Shown here piece after piece: positions 36,065 to 44,426 of a stretch of DNA of 64,000 nt. This DNA comes from Bin87 sp965232895 (GTDB taxonomy: Bacteria; Chloroflexota; Dehalococcoidia; Lucifugimonadales; UBA3495). The translations under genes were made by a program, and so were the position numbers. Every line of letters begins with the position of its first letter. Position 1 is the stretch's first letter. The stretch is taken from positions 1,860,001 through 1,924,000 of the forward strand of contig OZ247430.1 in assembly GCA_965232895.1 (NCBI GenBank), in the 5' to 3' direction. The notes beneath the pieces are model-generated. The model was given only the letters and a program-made list of their open reading frames with translations, was not told the DNA's origin and searched no databases.

Positions 36065-36781
36065 ATGAGCATTCAAGACGGCATCTACGACTCGGCAGGC
36101 GTGTACGACCGAGCGGAATTCGCCGACAACCCGGAACCGCGGTGCCCCATCGTGTTAATCCTGGACATATCCGCCTCTATGAAGGGCCAGCGGATCAAGA
36201 CCGTGAACCAGGCCCTGATCAAGTTCCGCGACACGATACGGGAAGACTCCGCAACCGCCTTGCGAGCCGATGTGGGAATTGTCGCCTTCGCCGGAAAAGC
36301 CTGGGTAACGCTGGACTTCACCAACGGCGTTGACTTCGAGCCTCCAATTCTCTCCGCTGACTCCGGCTATACCCGCAACTCCGGCACGAACTATTCCAAT
36401 GCCATCAACCTGGCCCTGGACATTACCGAGGCCCGCAAGCAGAGCTACCGCGACAGCGGCGTTGCTTATTACCGCAGCCTGGCCTATTTCCTCACCGACG
36501 GCGAACCACTGGACAAGGGGCGGGACCTGGACCGGGCCGCGGCCCGGCTGTCTGAAGTGGAGGAAAATCGCGGCATCGCCTTCTTCGCTTTTCAAGTCGG
36601 CGGAAAGGTTACAAAAAAGCTCGCTAACCTGGCCCCGCGCAATCGTCCGCCCGTGGAACTGAAAAACATGGAACAGCTGGCGGGTTCTATTGAGTGGCTG
36701 TCCCGGTCCGTGACCGCCGTGTCCCAGTCTCAGCCCGGCCGGGGCATCCGTTTGCCGGAGCAGGATTTCCTGGATTTCTAG
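36065..36781 (+). CDS. TerY-like VWA domain protein 3
   Basis: A 238-residue VWA protein, the most diverged of the three. MIDAS is DISASM (still DxSxS), Thr in SGTNYSNAIN and Asp in FLTDGEPLDK. The C-terminal part is FAFQVGGKVTKKLANLAP then SIEWLSRSVTAVSQSQPGRG. Ribosome site AGAGGTAAACCGCG before ATG 36065 is weak. The TM2-type gene starts 3 bases after its stop, so these two are co-translated. Different surface loops suggest different partners for the three VWAs. Confidence 0.9.
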   Translation: MSIQDGIYDSAGVYDRAEFADNPEPRCPIVLILDISASMKGQRIKTVNQALIKFRDTIREDSATALRADVGIVAFAGKAWVTLDFTNGVDFEPPILSADSGYTRNSGTNYSNAINLALDITEARKQSYRDSGVAYYRSLAYFLTDGEPLDKGRDLDRAAARLSEVEENRGIAFFAFQVGGKVTKKLANLAPRNRPPVELKNMEQLAGSIEWLSRSVTAVSQSQPGRGIRLPEQDFLDF

Positions 36782-36784
36782 ACC

Positions 36785-37459
36785 ATGCTGCGACTGTTCT
36801 CATCAGGGCCTAAAAGTAGAACCACGGCGGCTTATCTGGCTATTTTTCCGGGTTGGACCGGGTTCCACAAATTTTATCTTGGCTACCGGAATGCCGGAAT
36901 TATGCACGCCGCGTTGACCGGGGTAGGGGCAACAGTATTGGTTGTCCAAAGCGTCGCGCCCGGCAGCGCCATTCCCACGTCTATTGTGGCGTGGCTGGTT
37001 ATTCTCATTGGCTACTGCTACGTCCGCCGGGTTCATCTTGGTCACACCGTAGCCCAGATAATAAATCCGGGACGGCTGCTGCTCTGGCCCTGGCGCCTGC
37101 TCCGGTACGCTTTCCGCTTGACCCAGGTGGGAGCCAACCTTGTCGGCGAGGAACGGGAGGAGCGGCGGTGGCGCAGATGGCGTGGACGGCGCGGGTGGCG
37201 CGGACGGCGTTGGAACGACAATGACGATGATGGCGGTTGGCTCTCATTCGGGTGTGTGGTGATGGTACTGGGCATACTCTTGTGCGTGGCTGTTGTGGCG
37301 GCCATCCTGTTCTTGTACTATCTCATTTTCTCCTACGTCGGCTTCTTCGCCATCGCCGCATCGGTCGCGATTGGGGTGATCGAAGGCGTCCTCTACTTAC
37401 GCCGGAGCGAGCAACAGTTTCAGCAGGAATACGTGACTGGTCGGAGGCCGTGGTTCTAG
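36785..37459 (+). CDS. TM2-type membrane protein with Arg-rich loop
   Basis: A 224-residue membrane protein. The N-terminal GWTGFHKFYLGYRNAGIMH is the TM2-domain turn (G-x-x-G-x-H-x-F-Y-L-G), followed by two membrane segments, an extremely Arg/Trp-rich cytosolic loop (RWRRWRGRRGWRGRRW) and acidic DNDDDGG, then a pair of long hydrophobic segments (FGCVVMVLGILLCVAVVAAI, LIFSYVGFFAIAASVAIGV). The loop could bind acidic partners, nucleic acid or lipids. It is placed between the VWA genes and the kinase with 1-3 base gaps, so it belongs to the same system. Confidence 0.8.
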   Translation: MLRLFSSGPKSRTTAAYLAIFPGWTGFHKFYLGYRNAGIMHAALTGVGATVLVVQSVAPGSAIPTSIVAWLVILIGYCYVRRVHLGHTVAQIINPGRLLLWPWRLLRYAFRLTQVGANLVGEEREERRWRRWRGRRGWRGRRWNDNDDDGGWLSFGCVVMVLGILLCVAVVAAILFLYYLIFSYVGFFAIAASVAIGVIEGVLYLRRSEQQFQQEYVTGRRPWF

Positions 37460-37460
37460 C

Positions 37461-40166
37461 ATGACTACCGGAACGAATCCCCTGGCCGGCCGCCGCTTCG
37501 TGGACGAAGCCGGCAACCCCATCGTGCCGGGCGAATATATCAACCAAGGCGGCGAGGGCTGGATCTACACGGTGGACGGCGACGCCGACTCGGTCGTGAA
37601 GGTCTGGAAGCCGAGCCGGACACCGGATGACGCCGACGCCAAACTCCGGTATCTGGTGGCAAACCCGGTCACCCCCGAGCTGGGCGCCAACTGGCGGATC
37701 ACCTGGCCGCAGCACATCGTCCTGGAAAACGGGACCATCGCCGGCTACGTCATGCCCAAGCTGGACTACACGCTGCCCTGGATTCCCGTCGTTGAGTACT
37801 ACAACCGGAGCGCGGCCCGGGGCACCGGGGCCGACCAGTCCCGCGCGATCCTGATTGACGACCGGGTGCGCATCGCGAGCAACCTGGCCCTGGGCTACCG
37901 GGCGGTTCACGAGGCTGGCTACGTCATCGGGGACATCAACGAAAAGAACGCCGAGGCGAACCGGCAGAACGACGTGGCCCTGATGGACTGCGACTCCTAC
38001 GGGTTCACCGACCAGGCCACCGGCCAGACCTTCTCCAACAACATGGGCCGTCCTGAGTTCCAGGCCCCGGAAGCCCAGGATAACTACGCCAACCGCACCC
38101 AGGAGCAGGACCGCTTTGCCCTGGCCGTCCTCATCTTCCAGCTGCTCACCGGCTACCATCCCTACACCATCACCGGCCAGCACGCCCAGGATTACTCTAT
38201 GCCCGGCGAGCGGATCGGCGCCTGGCTGTTTCCGCCGGCCGGCCGGGGCGTCACTGCCCCCGACCCCTACAACGAAGCGTGGGATACGCTGACCGACAGG
38301 CAGAAAGAACTCTTCCTGCGCTGTTTCGACAAGACGTATGAGGGGCAGCCCCGGCCCACGCCGGTGGAGTGGGTAGAAGCCCTGATGGAGATGCCGGACG
38401 CGCCTCCTGCCGAGTCACAGCCGCAACCCCAGCCGCAATCCCAACCGCAGCCTCAACCACAGCCACAGCCGCAGCCTCAACCACAGCCACAGCCACAGCC
38501 GCAGCCTCAACCACAGCCACAGCCGCAACCCCAGCCGCAGCCGCAACCCCAGCCGCAGCCGCAACCCCAGCCGCAGCCCCGGCCGCAGCCGCAGTCGCAG
38601 CCTCAACCAGCCTCCAGCGCTTCCCTCCCGACCGCAGACTGGCCCATGTTAGCTCTGGCAGTGGCCGGCTACGGAGCATTGATACCCCTCACCGTCTTCA
38701 GCCAGTTCCGTCCCTGGTGGTGGCTGGCGCTGATCCTGGTGGCGGGGGCACTCTTCTATCTTCCGGTTCAGAAGCTGCTCCAACAGCCCATCACCACAAC
38801 GCGCTGGGTTTTGATCGGCGTCGCGTCGTTCGTCAGCATCTGGTTCCTGCTGAGCTTGATCGGAGCGGCGATATCGGTCTGGCCCTGGTGGTTGTGGCTG
38901 GGATTAGGTCTGGGAACGGCGTTCATCATCCTGGTCCCGGCCAGAGGACGGCTGCTCGGGTGGCTGCGCAGCCCCAAGGCCTGGCAACGCTGGATTGCCA
39001 TTGGCGGGATGTCTCTGCTGGCTCTCTTCATCCTGGTCGGCATGGGCTCAGCGGTCTTCCGGGAATTGGGAGGATTGGGGAGATTGCAATCGGCGACCAA
39101 CGCGGCCAGCGGCGGCAGCGCGGTTGCGTCACCCGCCGGAAACAGGGCCAGCGCCGACTCCGGCGGCGGGATTGCTCCGGCTGTCGTCCCCACCAATACG
39201 CCCGCGTCGACCGCGGCATCAGCAGCGGCGCCGCCAGCCGAGCCAGTATGCGGCCAGCCCACCAACTTACGCTATGGCGACTTCGATAATGACGACCGGT
39301 CGCTGACCTACTATTGGGACGCGCCTGGCGGCGGGAACATGCCGGTTACCGGATACGAGTTGGAATCGCGGGAAATGGCGCCCGACGGGAGCTATTCCAA
39401 CTGGTACGATTGGACGACCCCGTCCTTGAGCGCGGAGGAAACTGCTCAGTACGATGGACCTTATACGAGCGACATCGACGGACGCACTTTCCAGACCCGG
39501 ATTTACGCAGTGTGCGGTTCGGTGTACTCGAAACCGTCAGAGGTCACTACGTTCACCTATCCCACCGTCCTGGCGGCAGCTCCCGCCACGGCTACGCCGA
39601 CGCCGACATCGGAGCCCGCACCTGCGCCAACAGAGACACCGACGCCGGAGCCGACACTAACGCCGGAGCCCACGCCGACGCCAGTCCCCACTCCCACACT
39701 GGCGCCGCTCGCTACGCGAACGCCCACGCAGTGGCTTGTCCAGCACCCGGCGGATCCTAAAATCACTGGGGCTTCGTCGGGAACCCACCTGCTGCTGCAG
39801 GGCTGCTACCTGGGATCCCAAACGTCGGCCCGCAGGTTCCGGCTGGCTTCATGGGACGTTTGGGACCCTGGCCGGTACGGCAATGAGCTGAAGCTCGTCA
39901 AGATTATCACCAACACCGGCACGCTCCTTCCCCTGGAGCCGGGAACCTGCTACGAGGCCATAGTGGTCAAGCATACGGACACCCGTGAGGAATACGTCTG
40001 CCTGGACCCGGATTCCACACACCCGGGGCAGACGCCCTGCAACAACTACCGCGAGGCTGAAGTCATACCGACTTTCATCCTGTACCCGGATAACTCAGAC
40101 GACCCGGACAATTACACCAGAAACTTTTCCATCCTCACGACACCCACGCTGCGCCCGCCGGGATAA
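37461..40166 (+). CDS. Membrane-anchored protein kinase-like sensor
   Basis: 901 residues. The kinase domain (1-310) has a Gly loop NQGGEGWIY (28-36), Lys47 in VVKVWKP, a catalytic loop GDINEKN with Asp158 and Asn163 (the usual Lys two after Asp is Asn) and DCDS in place of DFG. Such DIN-type loops occur in kinases of the TerY-P and YegI-like groups. Residues about 320-385 are a Pro-Gln repeat linker, followed by four or five membrane segments (from WPMLALAVAGYGALIPL to IAIGGMSLLALFILVGMG). The outer part has an FN3-like domain (PTNLRYGDFDND...), a Thr-Pro linker and a Cys-containing end domain. It could sense an outside signal and phosphorylate the VWA proteins. Confidence 0.85.
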   Translation: MTTGTNPLAGRRFVDEAGNPIVPGEYINQGGEGWIYTVDGDADSVVKVWKPSRTPDDADAKLRYLVANPVTPELGANWRITWPQHIVLENGTIAGYVMPKLDYTLPWIPVVEYYNRSAARGTGADQSRAILIDDRVRIASNLALGYRAVHEAGYVIGDINEKNAEANRQNDVALMDCDSYGFTDQATGQTFSNNMGRPEFQAPEAQDNYANRTQEQDRFALAVLIFQLLTGYHPYTITGQHAQDYSMPGERIGAWLFPPAGRGVTAPDPYNEAWDTLTDRQKELFLRCFDKTYEGQPRPTPVEWVEALMEMPDAPPAESQPQPQPQSQPQPQPQPQPQPQPQPQPQPQPQPQPQPQPQPQPQPQPQPQPQPQPRPQPQSQPQPASSASLPTADWPMLALAVAGYGALIPLTVFSQFRPWWWLALILVAGALFYLPVQKLLQQPITTTRWVLIGVASFVSIWFLLSLIGAAISVWPWWLWLGLGLGTAFIILVPARGRLLGWLRSPKAWQRWIAIGGMSLLALFILVGMGSAVFRELGGLGRLQSATNAASGGSAVASPAGNRASADSGGGIAPAVVPTNTPASTAASAAAPPAEPVCGQPTNLRYGDFDNDDRSLTYYWDAPGGGNMPVTGYELESREMAPDGSYSNWYDWTTPSLSAEETAQYDGPYTSDIDGRTFQTRIYAVCGSVYSKPSEVTTFTYPTVLAAAPATATPTPTSEPAPAPTETPTPEPTLTPEPTPTPVPTPTLAPLATRTPTQWLVQHPADPKITGASSGTHLLLQGCYLGSQTSARRFRLASWDVWDPGRYGNELKLVKIITNTGTLLPLEPGTCYEAIVVKHTDTREEYVCLDPDSTHPGQTPCNNYREAEVIPTFILYPDNSDDPDNYTRNFSILTTPTLRPPG
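38419..38616 (+). repeat. CAGCC(G/A)CA-type low-complexity Pro-Gln coding repeat
   Basis: About 33 tandem Pro-Gln codon pairs with repeating blocks (CAACCACAGCCACAGCCGCAG) within the kinase gene. The variable-length linker separates the kinase from its membrane segments. Slippage changes in multiples of six would keep frame. Confidence 0.9.
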
Positions 40167-40276
40167 GAGCCGGTGGCGAACGGTCAGCAATCGATGGCAG
40201 GTTATTGCCCTCTGCGGCGGCGCTGGACCGATTTGTTATGATGTTAGGCGTGTTTCTCAACGCAAGGTGAGGCGTC

Positions 40277-41086
40277 ATGACTACTGCCAAGGCCAACATC
40301 AAGCCGGCGGACCGCCATTGGGAACCGTATCCCGACCTGCCCCCGCGGCGCAAGGATATGCAGCAAATTCGCCCCATCTACTACCTCCAGGAGATGTTCG
40401 TCGGCATCCTGACGCCGGGCTATTCCTTTCGGGACCACCCGACCATCCTGATCGGAGGGGAGATCCCCATCTACTACGACCCCGACGCGCCGCCTACCGG
40501 CGGGCCGCCGCCCCACGTCATCCCCGACTGCATGGTGGCCTTCGACGTGGACACTGAGGCCATCTGGCGGCGAGTGGGTTACGACCCGGTGCAGAACGAC
40601 AAACCGCCGGACTTCGTGATGGAGGTAGCCTCGCGCAACACCCGGCGCAATGACATGGAGCGCAAGCGCGATCTGTACCTGCGGATCGGGATACCCGAGT
40701 ACTGGCGCTTTGACCCCACCGGCGGGCGTTACTTCGGCCGGCCCCTCATCGGCGAACGCCTGGTTAACGGCCGCTACGAGGAGTTCCCGCTGGAGGAGTT
40801 CCCGCTGGAGGAGTTCCCGCTGGAGGAATATGCCGCCGGCTCCGTAGGCGCCACCAGCCCCCTGCTGAACCTCAACTTCCGCTGGGACGGCCAGCGCTTC
40901 CGGGTGCATGACCCGGCCACCGGCGCCGAGCTGGAACACTGGCAGCACGCGCAGGTTCGCCTCTCTGATACCAACGCCCGCCTCTCTGAACGGAACATCC
41001 GCCTCTCCGCCGGCAAGGATCGTCTTGAGGAGGAGAATGCCCGGCTGCTGGCCGAAGTTCAGAGACTGCGTGAAGCCAGAGACTGA
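40277..41086 (+). CDS. Uma2 family (DUF820) protein 2
   Basis: A 269-residue Uma2 protein with DCMVAFDVD, PDFVMEVASRNT, KRDLYLRIGIPEYWRFDPT as core motifs. A triplicated EEFPL in the last beta part is followed by a C-terminal heptad coil (LSDTNARLSERNIRL, LEEENARLLAEVQRL). It differs from the other two Uma2 proteins in its N-terminus, which starts with DRHWEPYPDLPPRRKDM. It is 110 bases after the kinase, possibly separately transcribed, and is followed by glyA. Molecular role unknown. Confidence 0.87.
   Translation: MTTAKANIKPADRHWEPYPDLPPRRKDMQQIRPIYYLQEMFVGILTPGYSFRDHPTILIGGEIPIYYDPDAPPTGGPPPHVIPDCMVAFDVDTEAIWRRVGYDPVQNDKPPDFVMEVASRNTRRNDMERKRDLYLRIGIPEYWRFDPTGGRYFGRPLIGERLVNGRYEEFPLEEFPLEEFPLEEYAAGSVGATSPLLNLNFRWDGQRFRVHDPATGAELEHWQHAQVRLSDTNARLSERNIRLSAGKDRLEEENARLLAEVQRLREARD
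40778..40822 (+). repeat. 15-bp tandem coding repeat in Uma2 gene 2
   Basis: GAGGAGTTCCCGCTG is present three times in a row (EEFPL x3) and then starts a fourth, diverged copy. Changes in copy number keep frame. Confidence 0.95.
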
Positions 41087-41127
41087 CCACATTACCAGAC
41101 CATCCTATTCGCAGGAGTCCACTACGC

Positions 41128-42393
41128 ATGACCACGCTGCTTGACCGTATTGACCCCGCCGTCGCCGCCGCCATTGAGAGCGAAAACCACCGCCAGCGCG
41201 ACTCCATTGTGCTGATCGCGTCGGAGAACTACGCGAGCAAGGCGGTGCTGGAAGCGCAGGCGCAGTTGATGAACAACAAGTACGCCGAGGGCTACCCCGG
41301 CCGGCGTTATTACGGCGGCTGCGAATTTGTCGACGTGGTGGAAACCCTGGCCATCGACCGAGCCAAGGAGCTGTTCGGGGTGGAACACGCCAACGTGCAG
41401 GCCCACAGCGGGGCGCAGGCCAACATGGCCGCCTACTTCGCCGTCCTGGAGCCTGGCGACACGGTGCTCGGTATGCAGCTGGACATGGGCGGGCATCTGA
41501 CCCATGGGGCCAATGTCAACTTTTCCGGCAAGCTGTACAACTTCATACCCTACGGCGTCGACCGCGAAACCGAGACCGTTGACTACGACCAGGTCGAGCG
41601 GCTGGCGCGGGAGCACAATCCCAAGCTGATCGTCGCCGGTTGCAGCAGCTATTCCCGGATCCTGGACTTCCCGCGGTTCCGCGCCATTGCGGATTCGGTG
41701 GGAGCGATGCTGATGGTGGACATGGCGCACATCTCCGGCCTGATCGCCGGCGGAGCGCATCCTTCGCCGTTCCCCCACGCGCAGATCGTCACGTCGACCA
41801 CCCAGAAGACCCTGCGCGGCCCTCGCGGCGGCATGATCCTGGCGGAGGCCGATCTGGCCCGCAAGATCGACTTTGCGGTATTCCCGTACATGCAGGGCGG
41901 GCCCTTCATGCACGTCATCGCCGCCAAGGCCGTCTGCTTCGGGGAGGCCCTGCAGCCCGACTTCTCGCGCTACGCCCACCAGGTGGTGGCCAACGCGCAG
42001 GTGATGGCGCAGGAACTATCCGAGGCCGGCGTCCGGCTGGTGGCCGGCGGAACCGACAATCACCTCATGCTGGTGGACCTGACGCCGTTGGGCGTCACCG
42101 GCCGCCAGGCGGAGCGCGCCCTGGAATCGGTGAACATCGTGGTCAACAAGAACGCGATCCCCTACGACCGGCTGCCGCCGCGCACCGCGTCGGGTTTGCG
42201 CCTGGGCGCCCCCGCCATCACCAGCAGAGGGATGGTCGAGGGGGACGCGCGCCAGGTGGCCCGGCTCATCGTGCGGACGCTGGGCAGCATCGGCCCGGAC
42301 GCTGCGGTGGATCACGCTGCAATGTCGGCAATCGGCGACGAGGTGCGGCACCTCAGCCAGCAGTTCCCCGTCCCCGGCCTCGACGACGAGTAG
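41128..42393 (+). CDS. glyA: Serine hydroxymethyltransferase
   Basis: A 421-residue PLP enzyme that interconverts serine and glycine with tetrahydrofolate, the main source of one-carbon units. Family marks: SENYASKAVLEAQAQLMNNK, YAEGYPGRRYYGGCEFVD, HSGAQANMAAYFA, DMAHISGLIAGGAHPSPFPH, and STTQKTLRGPRGGMIL with the PLP-binding Lys227. Length and motifs are complete. GCAGGAG with a 12-base gap precedes ATG 41128. It is probably a single-gene unit and converges with the membrane protein gene after it. Confidence 0.97.
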   Translation: MTTLLDRIDPAVAAAIESENHRQRDSIVLIASENYASKAVLEAQAQLMNNKYAEGYPGRRYYGGCEFVDVVETLAIDRAKELFGVEHANVQAHSGAQANMAAYFAVLEPGDTVLGMQLDMGGHLTHGANVNFSGKLYNFIPYGVDRETETVDYDQVERLAREHNPKLIVAGCSSYSRILDFPRFRAIADSVGAMLMVDMAHISGLIAGGAHPSPFPHAQIVTSTTQKTLRGPRGGMILAEADLARKIDFAVFPYMQGGPFMHVIAAKAVCFGEALQPDFSRYAHQVVANAQVMAQELSEAGVRLVAGGTDNHLMLVDLTPLGVTGRQAERALESVNIVVNKNAIPYDRLPPRTASGLRLGAPAITSRGMVEGDARQVARLIVRTLGSIGPDAAVDHAAMSAIGDEVRHLSQQFPVPGLDDE

Positions 42394-42406
42394 CGGCGGC
42401 GCTGCC

Positions 42407-43096
42407 TCACCGCCAGGTGAGGCGGCTCCGGCGAACCAGCACCGCCACGCCGATGATGGCGATCAGCATCCCGACCAGGACCGAGAGGCCGGGCAGAACC
42501 GGCACGCCGGCATATGACCACGAGTTGACGTAGCTGCGCGGAGTTTGCGCGGGAGTCAGGCCCAGATTCGCAGCGTCGGGCACCGTCAAGTCGGTGGTCA
42601 CCGTGCCCTGATGGTCGCCTGACCTGTTAACGCCGAGTGACGGCATCGGCAGCTTGTAGAAGCTCAGGTGCAGCTCGCGGGTCTGACCGTCCCCGGTGAA
42701 CAGCCACGACTGAACGGCCGACACCTGGTCGTCGCGGCCCACGAGCCAGAATGTGATAACGTCGGCGTCGGGCAGATCGTCGCCAGGCGCGACCCGCAGG
42801 GCGCTGTAACGCCCGTCCTGGCCAATGGCGACGGGTTCGCTGACGTAACCGTCCTCGCAGCCGCCGAGGCAGGCTACCAGGGAGGCCCCGGAGGGCACGA
42901 TCCGGCTTTCGGCGTAGGCGTGCCCCTCGAACGCCTGCCACTGCCCGCCCGTGCTGGACGCGGTGGCGTTCGTGGTGTCGTCGGGTCCTGCCCCCAGCGC
43001 GGCCAGCATGGACGCCAGCAGCGACGCGGTGATCAGTGTGGCGACCGCCCGGCGGATTGCAGTTGCCCGGCGGCCAGGCAGGGGAATGCGGTTCAT
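42407..43096 (-). CDS. Secreted beta-rich protein with C-terminal membrane anchor
   Basis: A 229-residue protein. It has an N-terminal signal (AVATLITASLLASMLAALGA), an exterior region with one Cys pair (VACLGGCEDGYV) and a C-terminal hydrophobic stretch followed by basic residues (LPGLSVLVGMLIAIIGVAVL then VRRSRLTWR). So it is membrane-bound with its body outside. CGGGAG with an 8-base gap suggests the ATG at 43096 rather than 43102. I do not recognise the family; there is no LPXTG sorting motif. Confidence 0.7.
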   Translation of the reverse strand: MNRIPLPGRRATAIRRAVATLITASLLASMLAALGAGPDDTTNATASSTGGQWQAFEGHAYAESRIVPSGASLVACLGGCEDGYVSEPVAIGQDGRYSALRVAPGDDLPDADVITFWLVGRDDQVSAVQSWLFTGDGQTRELHLSFYKLPMPSLGVNRSGDHQGTVTTDLTVPDAANLGLTPAQTPRSYVNSWSYAGVPVLPGLSVLVGMLIAIIGVAVLVRRSRLTWR

Positions 43097-43261
43097 GGCC
43101 ATTGCTCCCGTTTAATCCTAGTCGATCAGTCGGCAGTCCGCAGATTGCCCACTCTGAAGAATGCTAACCCCACCGGGCAGCCGGCGGCATCGGCGGACGG
43201 GCGCAGATTTGAGAGATTTTTGAAATAGCGCGTGCCATGAGAGCCACAAGGAGAGCGCCAT

Positions 43262-43340
43262 CACAACAAGGAATTATCCGGATCAGAGTCGTTCGGTGAT
43301 GCAGATCCCCCAATCCTGAAAATCCTGCTGGTGACGATTT
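43262..43340. repeat. Dispersed hairpin repeat, copy E (diverged)
   Basis: AAGGAATTATCCGGATCAGA, CCCCAATCCTGAAAATCCTG and GACGATTTATGCAAGTGGGT echo the arms and ends of copies A-C. It is the left part of the gene-free gap 43097-43496. Confidence 0.5.
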
Positions 43341-43376
43341 ATGCAAGTGGGTACGCCGGCGCGACGGGAATGTTAT

Positions 43377-43460
43377 GGATTCCTGCTTGCGCCGGAATGA
43401 CGGATTAACTTTGCAAAGGAATGACGGATTAACTTTGCAAAGGCCCTGCCAACCAAAAGC
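43377..43460. repeat. Left inverted repeat flanking brnTA
   Basis: GGATTCCTGCTTGCGCCGG, two tandem copies of a 24-base unit beginning GGAATGACGGATTAACTTTG (43394-43417 and 43418-43441), then GGCCCTGCCAACCAAAAG. The whole is an inverted copy of 44162-44222 on the other side of brnTA, except that the 24-base unit is single there. Confidence 0.85.
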
Positions 43461-43482
43461 CCCCGCCGGCAACGGCGAGGGC
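43459..43482 (-). terminator. Terminator of brnTA
   Basis: GCCCCCGCCG pairs with CGGCGAGGGC (one mismatch) around GCAA. On the minus strand it is followed by TTTTGG, 14 bases after the brnA stop. Confidence 0.6.
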
Positions 43483-43496
43483 CGGAGGACACCACC

Positions 43497-43814
43497 TTAC
43501 TCGTCTGCGTTGAAGACTGCCTGGCGCAGGGTGTCGTTCAGGCGGGTTTGCCAGCCAGGGCCGCCGCCGCGGAAATGCTCAACAATGTCCGCATCCAACC
43601 GGATGTGGATCTGCTCTTTGGTCGGGGCTTTCTGTCGGCCCCGGGTCCGCCTGTAGCGGGCCAGTATATGCGGCACCGCATCTTCGGAGGTCAGCGCGGT
43701 AGCGAACCACTGATCATCCGTCTCGCTGGCATCAGGGTCGGCGGCGATGCCGGCGTTGATGACCGCGTCCTCTTCCGGTGTTGGGATGATGATTTCAGAC
43801 AAACGCCTCGACAT
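43497..43814 (-). CDS. brnA: BrnA-type antitoxin
   Basis: A 105-residue protein with the BrnA C-terminal ribbon-helix-helix: KAPTKEQIHIRLDADIVEHF, then RGGGPGWQTRLNDTLRQAV. That part binds DNA as a dimer and represses the operon; the N-terminal part (IIIPTPEEDAVINAGIAADP) wraps the toxin. It overlaps the toxin gene by 20 bases, the usual toxin-first order for BrnTA. A terminator follows. Confidence 0.93.
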   Translation of the reverse strand: MSRRLSEIIIPTPEEDAVINAGIAADPDASETDDQWFATALTSEDAVPHILARYRRTRGRQKAPTKEQIHIRLDADIVEHFRGGGPGWQTRLNDTLRQAVFNADE

Positions 43815-44085
43815 ATTTTCTAACCTCCCCGGAGTTGGCCTGGCGCAGGCTGATGATGCGAATGCGGTTGCCGCGCTCGGTCCAAACTACATGGTGCAGA
43901 CGATTCTCAATCAGCCCCAAACTGGCCCATCGGGTTTCCCCGTCACGATCGCTTCGTTGATGTATTGCCGTTTCCCAATCAAAGTCGTACATAGAAGCGA
44001 AGTCTATTTCACGCTCTCGCAAGGTTTCAGTTCGTTTGTTCTCATCCCATTCGTACCGTACTGGCAGATTATCGTTGTTGGTCAT
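43795..44085 (-). CDS. brnT: BrnT-type ribonuclease toxin
   Basis: A 96-residue BrnT protein: YEWDENKRTETLREREIDFA, then DRDGETRWASLGLIENRLHH, VVWTERGNRIRIISLRQAN and a C-terminal RKYVEAF. BrnT is a RelE-fold mRNA-cleaving toxin that slows growth under stress. ATG 44085 follows AAGGAAG with a 6-base gap. The pair lies inside an inverted-repeat frame, so it may have moved as a cassette. Confidence 0.93.
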   Translation of the reverse strand: MTNNDNLPVRYEWDENKRTETLREREIDFASMYDFDWETAIHQRSDRDGETRWASLGLIENRLHHVVWTERGNRIRIISLRQANSGEVRKYVEAFV

Positions 44086-44161
44086 AGTTATCTTCCTTAT
44101 AAAATAAATTAGATTATGGCTTTATTGTAGCCACGATGAACCTGGCTGTCAACCCGTCGGC

Positions 44162-44290
44162 CAACCAAAGCAGGCAGGGCTTTTTCAAAGTTAATCCGTC
44201 ATTCCGGCGCAAGCCGGAATCCAGAAGGTCGTTGTGATCAGGATGCCCTGGATCCCGGCTTTCGCAGGAATGACGGGTTTGTAATTTCAA
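44162..44290. repeat. Right inverted repeat flanking brnTA and adjoining palindrome
   Basis: CAACCAAAGCAGGCAGGGC, then CAAAGTTAATCCGTCATTCC and GGCGCAAGCCGGAATCC (to 44222) mirror the left flank. It continues to GGCTTTCGCAGGAATGACGG (about 44255-44275), making a CGTCATTCC palindrome like that at 35060-35166. Confidence 0.85.
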
Positions 44291-44299
44291 GTGCGTAAT

Positions 44300-44425
44300 C
44301 CCTGTCCTGATAATCCATAAATCCCGCAAATCCGGCTTCTGACGATTTACGGGAAAACGGCGGGCCGCTGGAGCCGCGGGATCAGCTCCGGGCGATCAGC
44401 CTGGAAATCACCCGTTCCGGCAATG
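44300..44425. repeat. Shared block with the sequence before Uma2 gene 1
   Basis: CCTGATAATCCATAAATCCC, GACGATTTACGGGAAAACGG and GAGCCGCGGGATCAGCTCCG through CACCCGTTCCGG match 21481-21597 with few changes. It is half of the dispersed hairpin repeat plus about 75 further bases. Confidence 0.8.
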
Positions 44426-44426
44426 A

